Source: Lachnospiraceae bacterium (lineage in GTDB: Bacteria; Bacillota; Clostridia; Lachnospirales; Lachnospiraceae). From it: a DNA stretch of 64,000 nucleotides. The DNA is taken from positions 124,001 through 188,000 of the forward strand of contig JAETRD010000006.1 in assembly GCA_021770345.1 (NCBI GenBank), written 5' to 3'. The position numbers were made by a program, and so were the translations under genes. The notes under the pieces are model-generated. The model had not been told where the DNA came from. It searched no databases and was given only the letters and a program-made list of their open reading frames with translations. The stretch's first letter is position 1. Each line of letters opens with the position of its first letter. Below are positions 10,097 to 18,566 of this stretch, piece by piece.

Positions 10097-11389
10097 ATGG
10101 GAATTACATTTTATGAAACGGCCGTGCTCTTTTTTTGCTATTCCTTTTTCGGATGGCTGGCCGAGACGACGGTTGCGACGATAAAAGAAAAGGATTTCAG
10201 AAACCGGGGCTTTGCCTCGGGACCGTTTTGCTTTGTCTATGGGGTTACCGGGGTGCTGCTGGAAGTTTTTTTGTATGAACTGAAAGGCGACGCGTTTTTC
10301 CTCTTTGTGGGAAGTGCCGTGGTGGCGACGGCCATGCAGTGGTTTGCCGGGAAAACGTTAGAGCGGATGAAGCACAAAAAGTGGTGGGACTACTCTGGCA
10401 AGCGGTGGAATTTTGACGGATATATCTGCCTGCAGTATTCCGCGCTATGGGGGCTTCTCGGCTTTCTTGCTGTCCGGTACGGAAACGGCCTGCTTCTTTC
10501 CCTGTATCATGTTCTACCGGAGACCGTCGGGAAGGCGGCGATCTGGGCGCTCCTTGCGGTTGGTTTTGTGGATTTTGCCGGCTCTCTGATGTCGCTTTCT
10601 CATATTGAGGAGAAGCTTCCGACGCTGCTCGGATGGAACCACAGGCTGCAGAGGTGGACGTATGCGCTGGCTTCGGCCGTATCCGGGCGCATCGAGAGAC
10701 GAATCGGCAGATCCTACCCTTCCGTGCTTTTGGGAGCGGAGGAAGAGGCGGAAAAGAGCGCGGAGAAATGCAGTCTTACACAGCTGTTCTGGCTTTTTGT
10801 GATCGGGGCTTTTGCGGGGGACGTTGTGGAGACGCTGTTCTGCCGTGCCACTGCGGGTGTGTGGATGAGCAGGAGCAGTCTCGTCTGGGGAGATTTCAGC
10901 GTTGTCTGGGGACTCGCGATCGCGCTTGTGACGGCACTGCTCTATAAGGACAGGGAGAAGGAGGACCGCCATATTTTCTGGATCGGCTTTTTTCTGGGCG
11001 GCGCCTACGAGTACATATGCAGTGTGTTTACCGAGCTGATTTTCGGAAAAGTGTTCTGGGATTACAGCTGGATGCCGTTTAATCTGGGAGGAAGAATCAA
11101 TCTGCTCTACTGCTTTTTCTGGGGGATTGCGGCGGTCGTCTGGCTCAAGGGAGTGTACCCGAAAGCGGCGCGTCTCGTGGATTTTATATTGAAGAAGACG
11201 GGGCGGTGGCTGACCGGGGTTCTCGCGGTGTTTATGGCGCTGAATGTCTCGGTATCCGTGCTGGCGCTGATGCGCTATGATACGCGCGCGGACAAAAAAG
11301 CGGCGGAATCCGGCTGGGAGCGGGTGATGGACCGGTATTTTGACGATGCCAGGATGGAGCGGATTTATCCGAATGCGATGCGGCAGTAG
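10097..11389 (+). CDS. Duplicated PF06541-type membrane protein (putative ABC-transporter type IV)
   Basis: The 430-residue product has about ten hydrophobic segments. The N-terminal half (FFCYSFFGWLAETTVATI, then RNRGFASGPFCFVYGV) matches the PF06541 family (putative ABC-transporter type IV, CmpB-like). The C-terminal half repeats the pattern (LFWLFVIGAFAGDVVETLF, then SSLVWGDFSVVWGLAIAL), so the protein looks like an internal duplication joined by a charged loop near residue 210. The function of the family is not established. It follows the MATE gene by 67 bases, with GGAGGAGA before the ATG, and could be co-transcribed with it. Confidence 0.75.
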   Translation: MGITFYETAVLFFCYSFFGWLAETTVATIKEKDFRNRGFASGPFCFVYGVTGVLLEVFLYELKGDAFFLFVGSAVVATAMQWFAGKTLERMKHKKWWDYSGKRWNFDGYICLQYSALWGLLGFLAVRYGNGLLLSLYHVLPETVGKAAIWALLAVGFVDFAGSLMSLSHIEEKLPTLLGWNHRLQRWTYALASAVSGRIERRIGRSYPSVLLGAEEEAEKSAEKCSLTQLFWLFVIGAFAGDVVETLFCRATAGVWMSRSSLVWGDFSVVWGLAIALVTALLYKDREKEDRHIFWIGFFLGGAYEYICSVFTELIFGKVFWDYSWMPFNLGGRINLLYCFFWGIAAVVWLKGVYPKAARLVDFILKKTGRWLTGVLAVFMALNVSVSVLALMRYDTRADKKAAESGWERVMDRYFDDARMERIYPNAMRQ

Positions 11390-11535
11390 CGCGGAGTATA
11401 AAAAGATTTCCTGCTTGCCGTTTTTCATCCGAACCCGGGTAAATTTGGAAAAGTGTAATAAGTTCGATGGTTTTTTTCAGGAGAAGTATGATACAATAGC
11501 GATAGAATCAAGGGGAAAGGGTGGAGGTTCATAAG

Positions 11536-11826
11536 ATGATGTATCCATATGCAACACTAAATGATGACACGGAGATTACACATTCGGAGACACTGCCGGA
11601 TGGGAGAGTAAAAGTATATATAGAAACGCCTGATTTAAAGGATGGCTTTCACAATGCCACCTGTTGTTTGCCGGAATATACCTGGGAGGATGTGAACGGA
11701 TACTCAGATGCAGAGATGGATTATTTTAAGGAATTTGTCCGGAATAACGCTCATTTGATGATAGAATTTTCAAAAAATCATTTTGAACCCGGCGCCGGGA
11801 AAGAGAATTTTGAGTGGCGCGATTGA
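11536..11826 (+). CDS. Small acidic conserved-looking protein, unrecognised
   Basis: The ATG at 11536 is preferred over the upstream GTG because GGAGG lies at 11523-11527. The 96-residue product is acidic (TLNDDTEITHSETLPDGRVK, then DAEMDYFKEFVRNNAHLMIE) and lacks membrane segments or cysteine motifs apart from one CC. Proteins of similar layout occur as small single genes in Clostridia and, as far as I recall, beside toxin-antitoxin-type genes, but I cannot name the family. The stretch after it (11885-11971) may be the remnant of a partner gene. Confidence 0.6.
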   Translation: MMYPYATLNDDTEITHSETLPDGRVKVYIETPDLKDGFHNATCCLPEYTWEDVNGYSDAEMDYFKEFVRNNAHLMIEFSKNHFEPGAGKENFEWRD

Positions 11827-11884
11827 GTTCCTGTCCGGATTAATTTATAATAAAGAAAAGAATTTGGAGCGGGAGGCTGATGTC

Positions 11885-11971
11885 ATGGATCATGAATTGT
11901 GGTGCATTTTCCAAAGCTTGCGATTACATTTGATCAGCTGTTTGCCGAGGTGGATCTGGACTATTAGATAA
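11885..11971 (+). pseudogene. Possible gene remnant after the small acidic protein
   Basis: An ATG at 11885 follows GGGAGG but encodes only 28 residues. A different frame of the same stretch reads VHFPKLAITFDQLFAEVDLD and stops at 11967, which looks like a natural protein C-terminus. The two frames together suggest a short gene that has lost most of its length and suffered a frameshift. Low confidence. Confidence 0.3.
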
Positions 11972-11983
11972 GGAGAAGCGGCG

Positions 11984-12469
11984 ATGGAAGTATGGGTCTG
12001 TAAACAAAACCAAAACATTCGTATCAGAAACGCGGAGCCGGAAGACTATGAGACAGTCGAAGCGATCATGAAACAGGTGCAAAAGATGCATATCGACTGG
12101 AGGCCGGATATTTATAAATACAGTGAGACCGTGCTGCCGCGGGAGATTTACGGGCAGGCTGCTGCGGAAGGAGCGTTTTTTGTCGCGGAATACAAAGGGC
12201 AGGTTGCGGGCGTTTTATTTGTCGTGTACCGTCATATTGAGAGCGCAAACCAGGTGACGAGGGATGTGATCTTTGTCGACTCGATGGCGGTGGACGAGGA
12301 ATTTCGGGGAAGGGGAATCGGACATACATTCTTTGATTTCCTCCGGGAATTAAAGCGCCGGAACGGATATGACGGAATCGAGCTGCAGGTGAATGCAAAA
12401 AACAAAGCCGCCCGCAAAATGTATGCGGATTACGGATTTACCGACAAATCTATCAATATGGAACTGTAA
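11984..12469 (+). CDS. GNAT-family N-acetyltransferase
   Basis: The 161-residue protein shows the GNAT fold: beta-strand IRIRNAEPEDYETVEAIM, a central VIFVDSMAVDEEFRGRGIG that carries the acetyl-CoA pyrophosphate loop (RGRGIG), and the final motif NAKNKAARKMYADYGF. It transfers an acetyl group from acetyl-CoA to an amine; the substrate is unknown. AAGGAG precedes the ATG at 11984. The Ogt gene follows 24 bases later, so they may share a transcript. Confidence 0.88.
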   Translation: MEVWVCKQNQNIRIRNAEPEDYETVEAIMKQVQKMHIDWRPDIYKYSETVLPREIYGQAAAEGAFFVAEYKGQVAGVLFVVYRHIESANQVTRDVIFVDSMAVDEEFRGRGIGHTFFDFLRELKRRNGYDGIELQVNAKNKAARKMYADYGFTDKSINMEL

Positions 12470-12493
12470 TCTCAGTGAACAGGGGGAATGACA

Positions 12494-13012
12494 ATGCAGT
12501 ATACGGCGAAATATCAGTCACCGATGGGAGAAATTCTTCTGGCAGCCGATGAGAGCGGGCTGACGGGATTGTGGTTTGAAGGTCAAAAGTATTATGCCGA
12601 CAGCCTCGCTCCGGAGCATGAAGAAAAAGAGCTGTCGGTTTTTCAGACTGTGAAGAACTGGCTGGATATCTATTTTTCCGGAAAGGAACCGGATTTTATG
12701 CCGCCTGTCCATCTGATCGGTTCCCCGTTCCGGCTTGGCGTGTGGGAACTGTTGCGGCAGATTCCCTATGGGGAGACGGTGACTTACGGGGAATTGGCGA
12801 AACGGATTGCGAGTCAGAGGGGGCTTTCCAGTATGTCCGCGCAGGCGGTAGGCGGTGCGGTGGGGCATAACGCGATTTCCATTATCGTCCCCTGCCATCG
12901 TGTGGTGGGGGCTGACGGCAGCCTGACAGGATATGCGGGCGGTGTGGATAAAAAGGAGCGGCTTCTTACGCTGGAAGGAGTGGATATGGAAACGCTGTCA
13001 GTGGGATTGTGA
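12494..13012 (+). CDS. ogt: Methylated-DNA-protein cysteine methyltransferase
   Basis: The product (172 residues from the ATG at 12494) has the O6-alkylguanine methyltransferase signature IIVPCHRVVG with acceptor Cys134, a helix-turn-helix region (YGELAKRIASQRG) and the N-terminal RNase-H-like domain. It removes alkyl groups from O6-alkylguanine by irreversible self-methylation. The ATG at 12488 sits directly on AGGGGG (12481-12486), so 12494 is the better start. It ends before a strong hairpin at 13026-13053. Confidence 0.92.
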   Translation: MQYTAKYQSPMGEILLAADESGLTGLWFEGQKYYADSLAPEHEEKELSVFQTVKNWLDIYFSGKEPDFMPPVHLIGSPFRLGVWELLRQIPYGETVTYGELAKRIASQRGLSSMSAQAVGGAVGHNAISIIVPCHRVVGADGSLTGYAGGVDKKERLLTLEGVDMETLSVGL

Positions 13013-13025
13013 ATATGAAAACGGA

Positions 13026-13053
13026 TAAAGCAGGCGCTATGCCTGCTTTATTT
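13026..13053. terminator. Hairpin terminator after ogt, nearly identical to that at 18076
   Basis: A perfect 10-bp stem (TAAAGCAGGC at 13026-13035 with GCCTGCTTTA at 13041-13050) closes loop GCTAT and is followed by TTT. The same core hairpin, and a few bases past it, recur at 18076-18099. Confidence 0.75.
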
Positions 13054-13067
13054 CATGTTCAGGAAGG

Positions 13068-13111
13068 CTTTACCGTGCCATTCTTCTGATGAATAAAGTT
13101 ACGCTTTACAT
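13068..13111 (+). pseudogene. 44-bp fragment resembling the MATE gene at 9112-9156
   Basis: This intergenic stretch matches 9112-9156 inside the MATE gene at about 41 of 45 positions, with one single-base gap. It is too short to code for anything. It may be a remnant of a lost second MATE copy or of a small duplication. Confidence 0.6.
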
Positions 13112-13143
13112 AAATTTAGAAGTATTTCAGTTGTAATACTTAA

Positions 13144-14199
13144 TTACCGGCGCAAATCTTTCGGCAGGCAGCCGTAGTACTCCCGGAATACGTTGTAAAA
13201 CTGAGAACGGCTCCGGAAGTTCAACTGCTTCGCGATGTCTGAGATGGAGAGCGGGGTTTCCGTCAGCAGCCGTTTGGCCTCCTCCATGCACACGGCGTTG
13301 TTGTATTCCTTAATCGAGCGGGAGAGCTGTTTCGAAAACACGTTTGATAAATGGTTGCGATTGTAAAAGAATATTCGCGTAAGTTCTTCTATCGTGGTTT
13401 TTCGCGGATTGTTATCGAGGTAAAGTTTGATGTGCTCCGCAAGTTCCTCGTCCTTCATATATTTTTCAGTCTTGTGCTCGGTAAAATATAGCGTGTCGCG
13501 GGATAAATAATGAAAAAGACGGTGGATGAGTCCCGTTATGATGAAGTTGTATCCGACTTGTTTCCTTTTTAATTCGTCATAGAGCTGGTACAGGAGCTGC
13601 TTAACGGACTCCTCCTGCTGATTGGGAGAGGGGGCGCCCTGCCCGCAATCCTCCCCGGCTTTCGCCATATCAAAATCGCGGGCGTGAAAAACGGTGTACT
13701 CGGCGTTTTTATAATTTGGGTCAAAACGGCTTTGCGCGGACAAGGGCGTAAGGTGCTTCAACAGGTGGTTCTGTGACAGGTATTCCCGTGACAGGGAAAC
13801 GACGATGGCGATAAGGTTGTCGAACTCCGTCATCATGTTTTTGCAATTCTGATTCATCAAAATCGCGTCATATTTTTTTAAATGATAGGCGTGGCCCTCG
13901 ATGACGCTCGTATAGGATCCGTTTGCGACAAAAATGAATTCAAACCCCTTGTGCTTCTGGGCGCGCGGAGGTAAATGCTCCGTGTCAGGATTTATTTTGA
14001 TCGTCACAAACCCGGAAGAGCGGAGGTCGGTATATGCGCACACAAATTCGTCAGGGGTGGTCGCATTCATAATGACGACGTTGATCCCGTTATAGTGTGT
14101 GCTGACGTATAAGGAGGAGAGGGAATAATCCTTCAGGTAGTTTTGAATCAGCGTGGAGTTGCTGGAAATAGTCAGGTTTTCATTATCAAAGGATTTCAT
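13144..14199 (-). CDS. AraC-family transcription regulator
   Basis: The 351-residue protein has a cupin-like N-terminal sensor region (LPPRAQKHKGFEFIFVANG, then AYHLKKYDAILMNQNCKNMM) and a C-terminal double helix-turn-helix (about residues 255-350: TTIEELTRIFFYNRNHLSNV, then SISDIAKQLNFRSRSQFYNV). AAAGGAGG precedes the start. It is divergent from the GPH transporter and GH20 genes, whose promoter region carries phased direct repeats (14271-14310), so it is the likely activator of that sugar-use unit. Confidence 0.9.
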   Translation of the reverse strand: MKSFDNENLTISSNSTLIQNYLKDYSLSSLYVSTHYNGINVVIMNATTPDEFVCAYTDLRSSGFVTIKINPDTEHLPPRAQKHKGFEFIFVANGSYTSVIEGHAYHLKKYDAILMNQNCKNMMTEFDNLIAIVVSLSREYLSQNHLLKHLTPLSAQSRFDPNYKNAEYTVFHARDFDMAKAGEDCGQGAPSPNQQEESVKQLLYQLYDELKRKQVGYNFIITGLIHRLFHYLSRDTLYFTEHKTEKYMKDEELAEHIKLYLDNNPRKTTIEELTRIFFYNRNHLSNVFSKQLSRSIKEYNNAVCMEEAKRLLTETPLSISDIAKQLNFRSRSQFYNVFREYYGCLPKDLRR

Positions 14200-14270
14200 G
14201 GGGCCTCCTTTCCCTGCTTTTGTAAGTAAGCGGCTTCATAGGTCAAGTATACCTTATCGGGATTGCAAAA

Positions 14271-14333
14271 TCAAACAAAGATGTGAAATATTAAACAAAA
14301 TCGAACAAAGCAGGGAGTGGAATCTGCTATAAT
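14271..14333 (+). promoter_or_regulatory. Activator-type promoter with phased direct repeats
   Basis: A perfect -10 box TATAAT (14328-14333) has no recognisable -35 (ACAAAG at 14305-14310). Three related repeats lie upstream: TCAAACAAAG at 14271, TTAAACAAAA at 14291 and TCGAACAAAG at 14301, spaced 20 and 10 bases, all on one DNA face. This is the layout expected for an AraC-activated promoter, presumably bound by the divergent regulator. Confidence 0.6.
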
Positions 14334-14339
14334 TGAACA

Positions 14340-14616
14340 TACCCTCAGTGGACAAAGGGACACACGCCCTGAGCCATGACATTCGGGTAATTTTCTGCGT
14401 TGTCCTCAATCGGCGTACGTCCAGTACGCCTCAATCGTCCGCCTTGTAAATTACCCGAATATCTATGGTCAGGGTTAAAGAGTCGAAAAGAAGTCAATTT
14501 TCGTCCCTGCGAGGCGCTTGACTGACGCGTACTGGACGTACGCGGAACGAAAGCAACGCGGCAGGGGTAAAAATTGGCTCTTTTCCGACCGTGCGTCCCT
14601 TTGTCCACTGAGGGTA
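14340..14616. mobile_element. 277-bp MITE-like palindromic element, full copy
   Basis: The ends are 27-bp inverted repeats (14340-14366 and 14590-14616, one mismatch; core CCCTCAGTGGAC) bordered by TA on both sides, as for elements that duplicate TA. Inside are two large hairpins. The left (14367-14472) has a 13-bp stem 14381-14393/14448-14460 capped by GGCGTAC-GTCCA-GTACGCC. The right (14483-14589) is capped by GCGTAC-TGGAC-GTACGC. It encodes no transposase. It lies about 7 bases after a TATAAT box, so it would form most of the GPH transporter leader RNA. A 115-bp near-identical half copy is at 34129-34243. Confidence 0.8.
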
Positions 14617-14655
14617 TGATACGCGTACATAAAATTAAAAAAAGGAGAGTTATTC

Positions 14656-16020
14656 ATGCTTTCAGTTCGAAACAAAAAAGGGAAAAGATCCCTGTTGTTT
14701 TATCTGGTGTGGATGGCACCGGGAATCGGCGTGGCATCCGTGACAGCTTTGTTGGGTTATATTACGTTTTTTGCAACGGACGTATTGGGGCTCAACCCGA
14801 TGTTGGTGGGGATGCTGCTGTTGGTGTCCAAGGTGTTTGACGGATTCACGGATATCGCGGCGGGATTCATCATTGACAGAACGCACACCAGAATAGGCAA
14901 GGCGCGTCCCTATGACGTGGCAAATGTATTGTTCTGTATCAGCGCGATGCTGTTTTTCTTCATCCCGGATATTGGAACAACCGGAAAAGCGGCGCTTTTG
15001 TTCATCATATACCTGCTGACGTATTCCGTGTTTCAAACGCTTTATTCCTGTGCGGGAACCGTGTATATGGCCCGTGCTGTTGATAACACGGAGGATCAGA
15101 TTTCCATCAGTTCTGTAACTGGCTTGGTGGCGTCGCTGATGGCCATCGTTCTTGCAATCATATTTCCGATGTTGATTGAGAACGCAGGAGTCAATCAGGC
15201 GAGCTGGCAGTCGATGGCGCTTGGCATCTGTCTGCCGGCCGTGGCGCTCTGTTCTTTCCGTATCTTCCTGATTCCCGAAATTAATGACGCAAAGACGGAA
15301 AAAAAGCAGGAAAATCTGGGAATCCTGCAAGCGGCAAAGCTGTTGTTTTCCAATAGCTACCTCATGTTCTATACATTGGCACTGCTGCTTACAAATATTG
15401 CAGTCACCCTCGTCGGCAACGCGCAGACCTATTATTTCAAATATGTCATTGGAGACATATCCGCGATGACGGCGGTTGCAATGGTTGCGGTCATAGGACC
15501 GCTCACCATAGCGGCGTTCCCGGCACTTTCCAGAAAGATGGGAATGCGCAACCTCATGGCGGCGGCACTGATTCTTGGAGCAGTTGGCAGAATTCTCCCG
15601 ATGTTCGCGCCGACGAACATGCCGATTCTAATTGTCGGTTCTCTGTTCAATGCCATTTCTTACATGCCGATTTACATACTTTGTGGAAATGCTATCATTG
15701 CATGTATGGATTACGGTGAGTATAAGAGTGGAATTCGGGGCGAGGGCATCTACACCTGCGTGTCAGGGTTTTGCAGTAAGGTCGGCATCGGGGTTGCAAG
15801 CGGGGTTCTGGGCCTGGTGACGGCGCTCGGCGGATATGATGGGACGCTTATGGAGCAGTCGGCATCGGCAAATATGTCCATCATCATATCTTATACGATA
15901 TTGCCTGGACTGCTGTACCTGATTGCGGCAATCGCACTCCGCAAATTCGAGCTGGAGAAGCATTTGCCGGAAATTCGTGCGGAACTGAAAAAACGCAGGG
16001 AAGCAAATGTGCAATCATGA
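14656..16020 (+). CDS. GPH-family sugar:cation symporter
   Basis: The 454-residue protein has 12 predicted membrane segments and the glycoside-pentoside-hexuronide (MelB/LacS-like) pattern near its N-terminus: LVSKVFDGFTDIAAGFIIDR, then TRIGKARPYD. These carriers import glycosides with Na+ or H+. AAAGGAG precedes the ATG. The gene lies 87 bases upstream of a GH20 hexosaminidase, so the likely cargo is an N-acetylhexosamine-containing glycoside (inference). Transcription appears to start ahead of the MITE-like element. Confidence 0.9.
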   Translation: MLSVRNKKGKRSLLFYLVWMAPGIGVASVTALLGYITFFATDVLGLNPMLVGMLLLVSKVFDGFTDIAAGFIIDRTHTRIGKARPYDVANVLFCISAMLFFFIPDIGTTGKAALLFIIYLLTYSVFQTLYSCAGTVYMARAVDNTEDQISISSVTGLVASLMAIVLAIIFPMLIENAGVNQASWQSMALGICLPAVALCSFRIFLIPEINDAKTEKKQENLGILQAAKLLFSNSYLMFYTLALLLTNIAVTLVGNAQTYYFKYVIGDISAMTAVAMVAVIGPLTIAAFPALSRKMGMRNLMAAALILGAVGRILPMFAPTNMPILIVGSLFNAISYMPIYILCGNAIIACMDYGEYKSGIRGEGIYTCVSGFCSKVGIGVASGVLGLVTALGGYDGTLMEQSASANMSIIISYTILPGLLYLIAAIALRKFELEKHLPEIRAELKKRREANVQS

Positions 16021-16107
16021 GAACGTGCGGGAAATGAATCAAAGTGCAAAGGCTTTGTTCGTTTCCCGGTCAAATAATGGCATAAAATGTAAAAGGAGGG
16101 TTTATTT

Positions 16108-18006
16108 ATGGGTCCAAAGATTTTTCCAAAACCAAAGAAGATGGAAATGACGGGGGAGGCATTCACGGTGCCGCAAGTAGTCACCGTATCGCTTCCGGAG
16201 GAGCTGAACACGCTTGCCGACATCTTGCATGAGACCTTAAAGGGTAAGAACACGGTGTCCGTTTCAAAGGATGAGGAAGCCGCAGTTCGTTTTTTGAGAG
16301 ATGAGGCACTGGGAGATGAGGCATATGGCATCGTCGTTTCAGGAGACGGGGTTCGAATTTCTTACAGGACGCGGCAGGGCGCGTATTATGGACTTGTGAC
16401 GCTGGGGCAGATTTTGAGGCAGTGTGACGGAACGGTTCCGGGCTGTGACATTTCTGACGGGCCGTCGCTCGCTGTCCGCGGATACATGCTTGACATCAGC
16501 CGTGGCAAGGTCGCGTCGTTGGATGATTTGTGCGGATATGTGGATCGCCTGGCGGGGATGAAGTATAATCAGCTGCAGCTGTATGTGGAGGGTTTTTCCT
16601 TTGCGTATCCGTCTTTTACGGAGGTATGGAAAGACAAGATGCCGATTACCGGCGAGGAAATCCGATACCTGGATGCTTACTGCAAGGCGCACGGAATCGA
16701 GCTCGTCCCAAACCAGAACAGCCTGGGGCATATGTCTGCGTGGATTGCAAGGGAAGAATACAAGGATCTGGCGGAAGCGGACAGGGGAATGGAGTTTATG
16801 GGGAAGGCCGTGCCGGTTAGCACGCTTGATGCGATGGACCCGAGGAGCCTGGATCTGGTGACGGCCATGATGGACGATATGATACCGTTTTTCAGCTCTG
16901 ACAAGTTCAATGTAAACCTGGATGAACCGTTCGAACTCGGGAAAGGAAAGAACAAGGCTCTGACCGAGGAGAAGGGTGAGGAATATCTTTACATGGATTA
17001 TCTGAAACGTTTGCATGAGCGTGTGACAGCCCGTGGCAAGCAGATGTATATGTGGGGCGACATTCTGGCAAACCACCCCGAGAAGTTTTCGGAATTGCCG
17101 GAGGGCATCACGGTTCTCGACTGGGGGTACGAGGCATTTTCGCCATTTGAGGAGCACGCGGCAAAGCTGCAGGAGGAAAAGGTGCCGTTTATCCTTTGCC
17201 CGGGAACTTCCACCTGGACGACGCTGACCGGACGCACGGACAATATGAGAGAGAATATCCGAAACGCAGCAAAGGCGGCAATCGCGCACGAGGGAGAGGG
17301 CGTTCTTTTGACAGCGTGGGGGGACGGTGGTCATCTGGAGTATGAACTCCTGAATGACGGACCGATAGCCTATGCGTCCGCCTATATGTGGGGTGATTTG
17401 GACGTGGCGGAAGAGGCTGTCACGGATTACCTGAACCAATTCGTATATCGGGACAGGGCGAACGAGTTATCACAGATTCTGCTTGACCTGGGGCGTTTGT
17501 ATCATTATGAAGAATTTCCAATGGTAAATATGACAATTGCCAGCATGAACCTGATGATGGGGATTTTGCCGGAGGGTGTATTCCCGAATGCGTTGGAGCA
17601 GGGAATCAGGGGCATACAGGCACTCGCGCCATCCGCGAAAGGGATGATTGACGCCATCCTGGCGCAGAAGAAGGATTTTGATTATGCCGGGGCCATGGAG
17701 GCCATCCGCGCATTGGAAAGCCGATTGGAAAAGGCAGAGCTTTCCGGGGATAAAGCGGAGCTTTTGAAGGCGGAGGTCTTGAATATTTTCCGTATTGCGA
17801 AGTTTGCACAGAACGTCCACTATCTCAACGCGAAGGGAATGTCCATGAGCGCTGAGGAAAAGGCCGGGGTAAAAGCTGACATACGCGCTTTGGGAAGGGA
17901 AATACAGGCGATACATCCGGGGCTTTGGATTGCGAGAAATCGTATTCACGGCATGGAGGACAGCATTGCCGGCATTCAAAATATTATGCGGCAGCTGGAG
18001 GCGTAA
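16108..18006 (+). CDS. GH20 beta-N-acetylhexosaminidase (cytoplasmic)
   Basis: The 632-residue protein has the GH20 N-terminal alpha/beta domain, then the TIM barrel beginning at RGYMLDISRGKVASLDDLCG (about residue 125). The catalytic pair is Asp272-Glu273 in NVNLDEPFELG; Asp positions the substrate N-acetyl group and Glu is the acid/base. An alpha-helical C-terminal region (about residues 480-632) follows. There is no signal peptide, so it should act on glycosides imported by the neighbouring GPH transporter, releasing GlcNAc or GalNAc. It is a paralogue of the GH20 at 50591-52414, which shares the DExFxLGKG motif. Confidence 0.92.
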   Translation: MGPKIFPKPKKMEMTGEAFTVPQVVTVSLPEELNTLADILHETLKGKNTVSVSKDEEAAVRFLRDEALGDEAYGIVVSGDGVRISYRTRQGAYYGLVTLGQILRQCDGTVPGCDISDGPSLAVRGYMLDISRGKVASLDDLCGYVDRLAGMKYNQLQLYVEGFSFAYPSFTEVWKDKMPITGEEIRYLDAYCKAHGIELVPNQNSLGHMSAWIAREEYKDLAEADRGMEFMGKAVPVSTLDAMDPRSLDLVTAMMDDMIPFFSSDKFNVNLDEPFELGKGKNKALTEEKGEEYLYMDYLKRLHERVTARGKQMYMWGDILANHPEKFSELPEGITVLDWGYEAFSPFEEHAAKLQEEKVPFILCPGTSTWTTLTGRTDNMRENIRNAAKAAIAHEGEGVLLTAWGDGGHLEYELLNDGPIAYASAYMWGDLDVAEEAVTDYLNQFVYRDRANELSQILLDLGRLYHYEEFPMVNMTIASMNLMMGILPEGVFPNALEQGIRGIQALAPSAKGMIDAILAQKKDFDYAGAMEAIRALESRLEKAELSGDKAELLKAEVLNIFRIAKFAQNVHYLNAKGMSMSAEEKAGVKADIRALGREIQAIHPGLWIARNRIHGMEDSIAGIQNIMRQLEA

Positions 18007-18009
18007 GAA

Positions 18010-18057
18010 TATCCCTCAGTGGACGAAAGGTGTGTGTTCCCCGTCCGCTGAGGGTAT
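18010..18057. repeat. Short 48-bp form of the palindromic element
   Basis: CCCTCAGTGGACG (18013-18025) and CGTCCGCTGAGGG (18042-18054) form an inverted repeat with the same end sequence as the element at 14340-14616, but with only a 16-nt centre. It starts 4 bases after the GH20 stop and may help end transcription. Confidence 0.7.
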
Positions 18058-18075
18058 CAATATGATTTGCGACAG

Positions 18076-18099
18076 AGCAGGCGCTATGCCTGCTTTATT
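18076..18099 (+). terminator. Hairpin terminator after GH20
   Basis: AGCAGGC-GCTAT-GCCTGCT followed by TTATT. It is almost the same hairpin as at 13026-13053, and similarity continues a few bases beyond it. It ends the GPH-GH20 transcript. Confidence 0.7.
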
Positions 18100-18566
18100 C
18101 AATGTTCCTTGCACGACCATTCTGCCACGTCGAGTCTTAAGACATCAATGCGGTCGAGCATCCGGGGATCAAAGGCATGGCCACCTGTGCCCGAATAGTG
18201 CTCCATGATTTTCTGCAATCCGTGTATTTTGTCGTCCGCCCGCGCTAAGATCTCGATGGTGCCTCTTCCCATCACACACCGATACCGGTAAGAAAAGCCG
18301 CAGGCATTGTCCGCCGTCAGCAGTTCGTGCCCGCAGTCCGCCTCAAAAGTCATGGATGTCTGCGACGAAAGCAAATCGATTTTTCGTCCCTCTTTTGCGG
18401 AATGAAAATATAGAAAAACGGTTTCTCCCTGTATTTCATAACCGAAATTCATGGGAACGATATATGCGCTGCCTGCGTCGACGAGCCCGAGCCTGCAGCA
18501 TCCGCAGGACTTTAAAATCTCTGTCATCCGTGTAAAATCTCTGATTTCTCTGTCTTTTCTTCTCAT
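18099..18566 (-). CDS. Pyridoxamine 5'-phosphate oxidase-like flavin-binding protein
   Basis: The 155-residue protein has the split-barrel pattern of NimA-like/PNPOx-family proteins: MTEILKSCGCCRLGLVD, then AYIVPMNFGYEIQGETVFLY and HSAKEGRKIDLL. These proteins bind FMN; some reduce nitroimidazoles, most have unknown substrates. Its ATG overlaps the AraC regulator stop (ATGA at 18566-18563), with GGAGG inside the upstream gene, so the two are translationally coupled. Confidence 0.85.
   Translation of the reverse strand: MRRKDREIRDFTRMTEILKSCGCCRLGLVDAGSAYIVPMNFGYEIQGETVFLYFHSAKEGRKIDLLSSQTSMTFEADCGHELLTADNACGFSYRYRCVMGRGTIEILARADDKIHGLQKIMEHYSGTGGHAFDPRMLDRIDVLRLDVAEWSCKEH

Noticed and set aside
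14412-14543. Kissing loops as independent proof of an RNA function
   Set aside because: The second apex is an inverted copy of the first, so the loops are complementary by construction; conservation would be needed to claim function.
14345-14840. Open frames inside and across the 277-bp element
   Set aside because: They are built from the hairpin sequence, contain no transposase motifs and have no ribosome sites of note.
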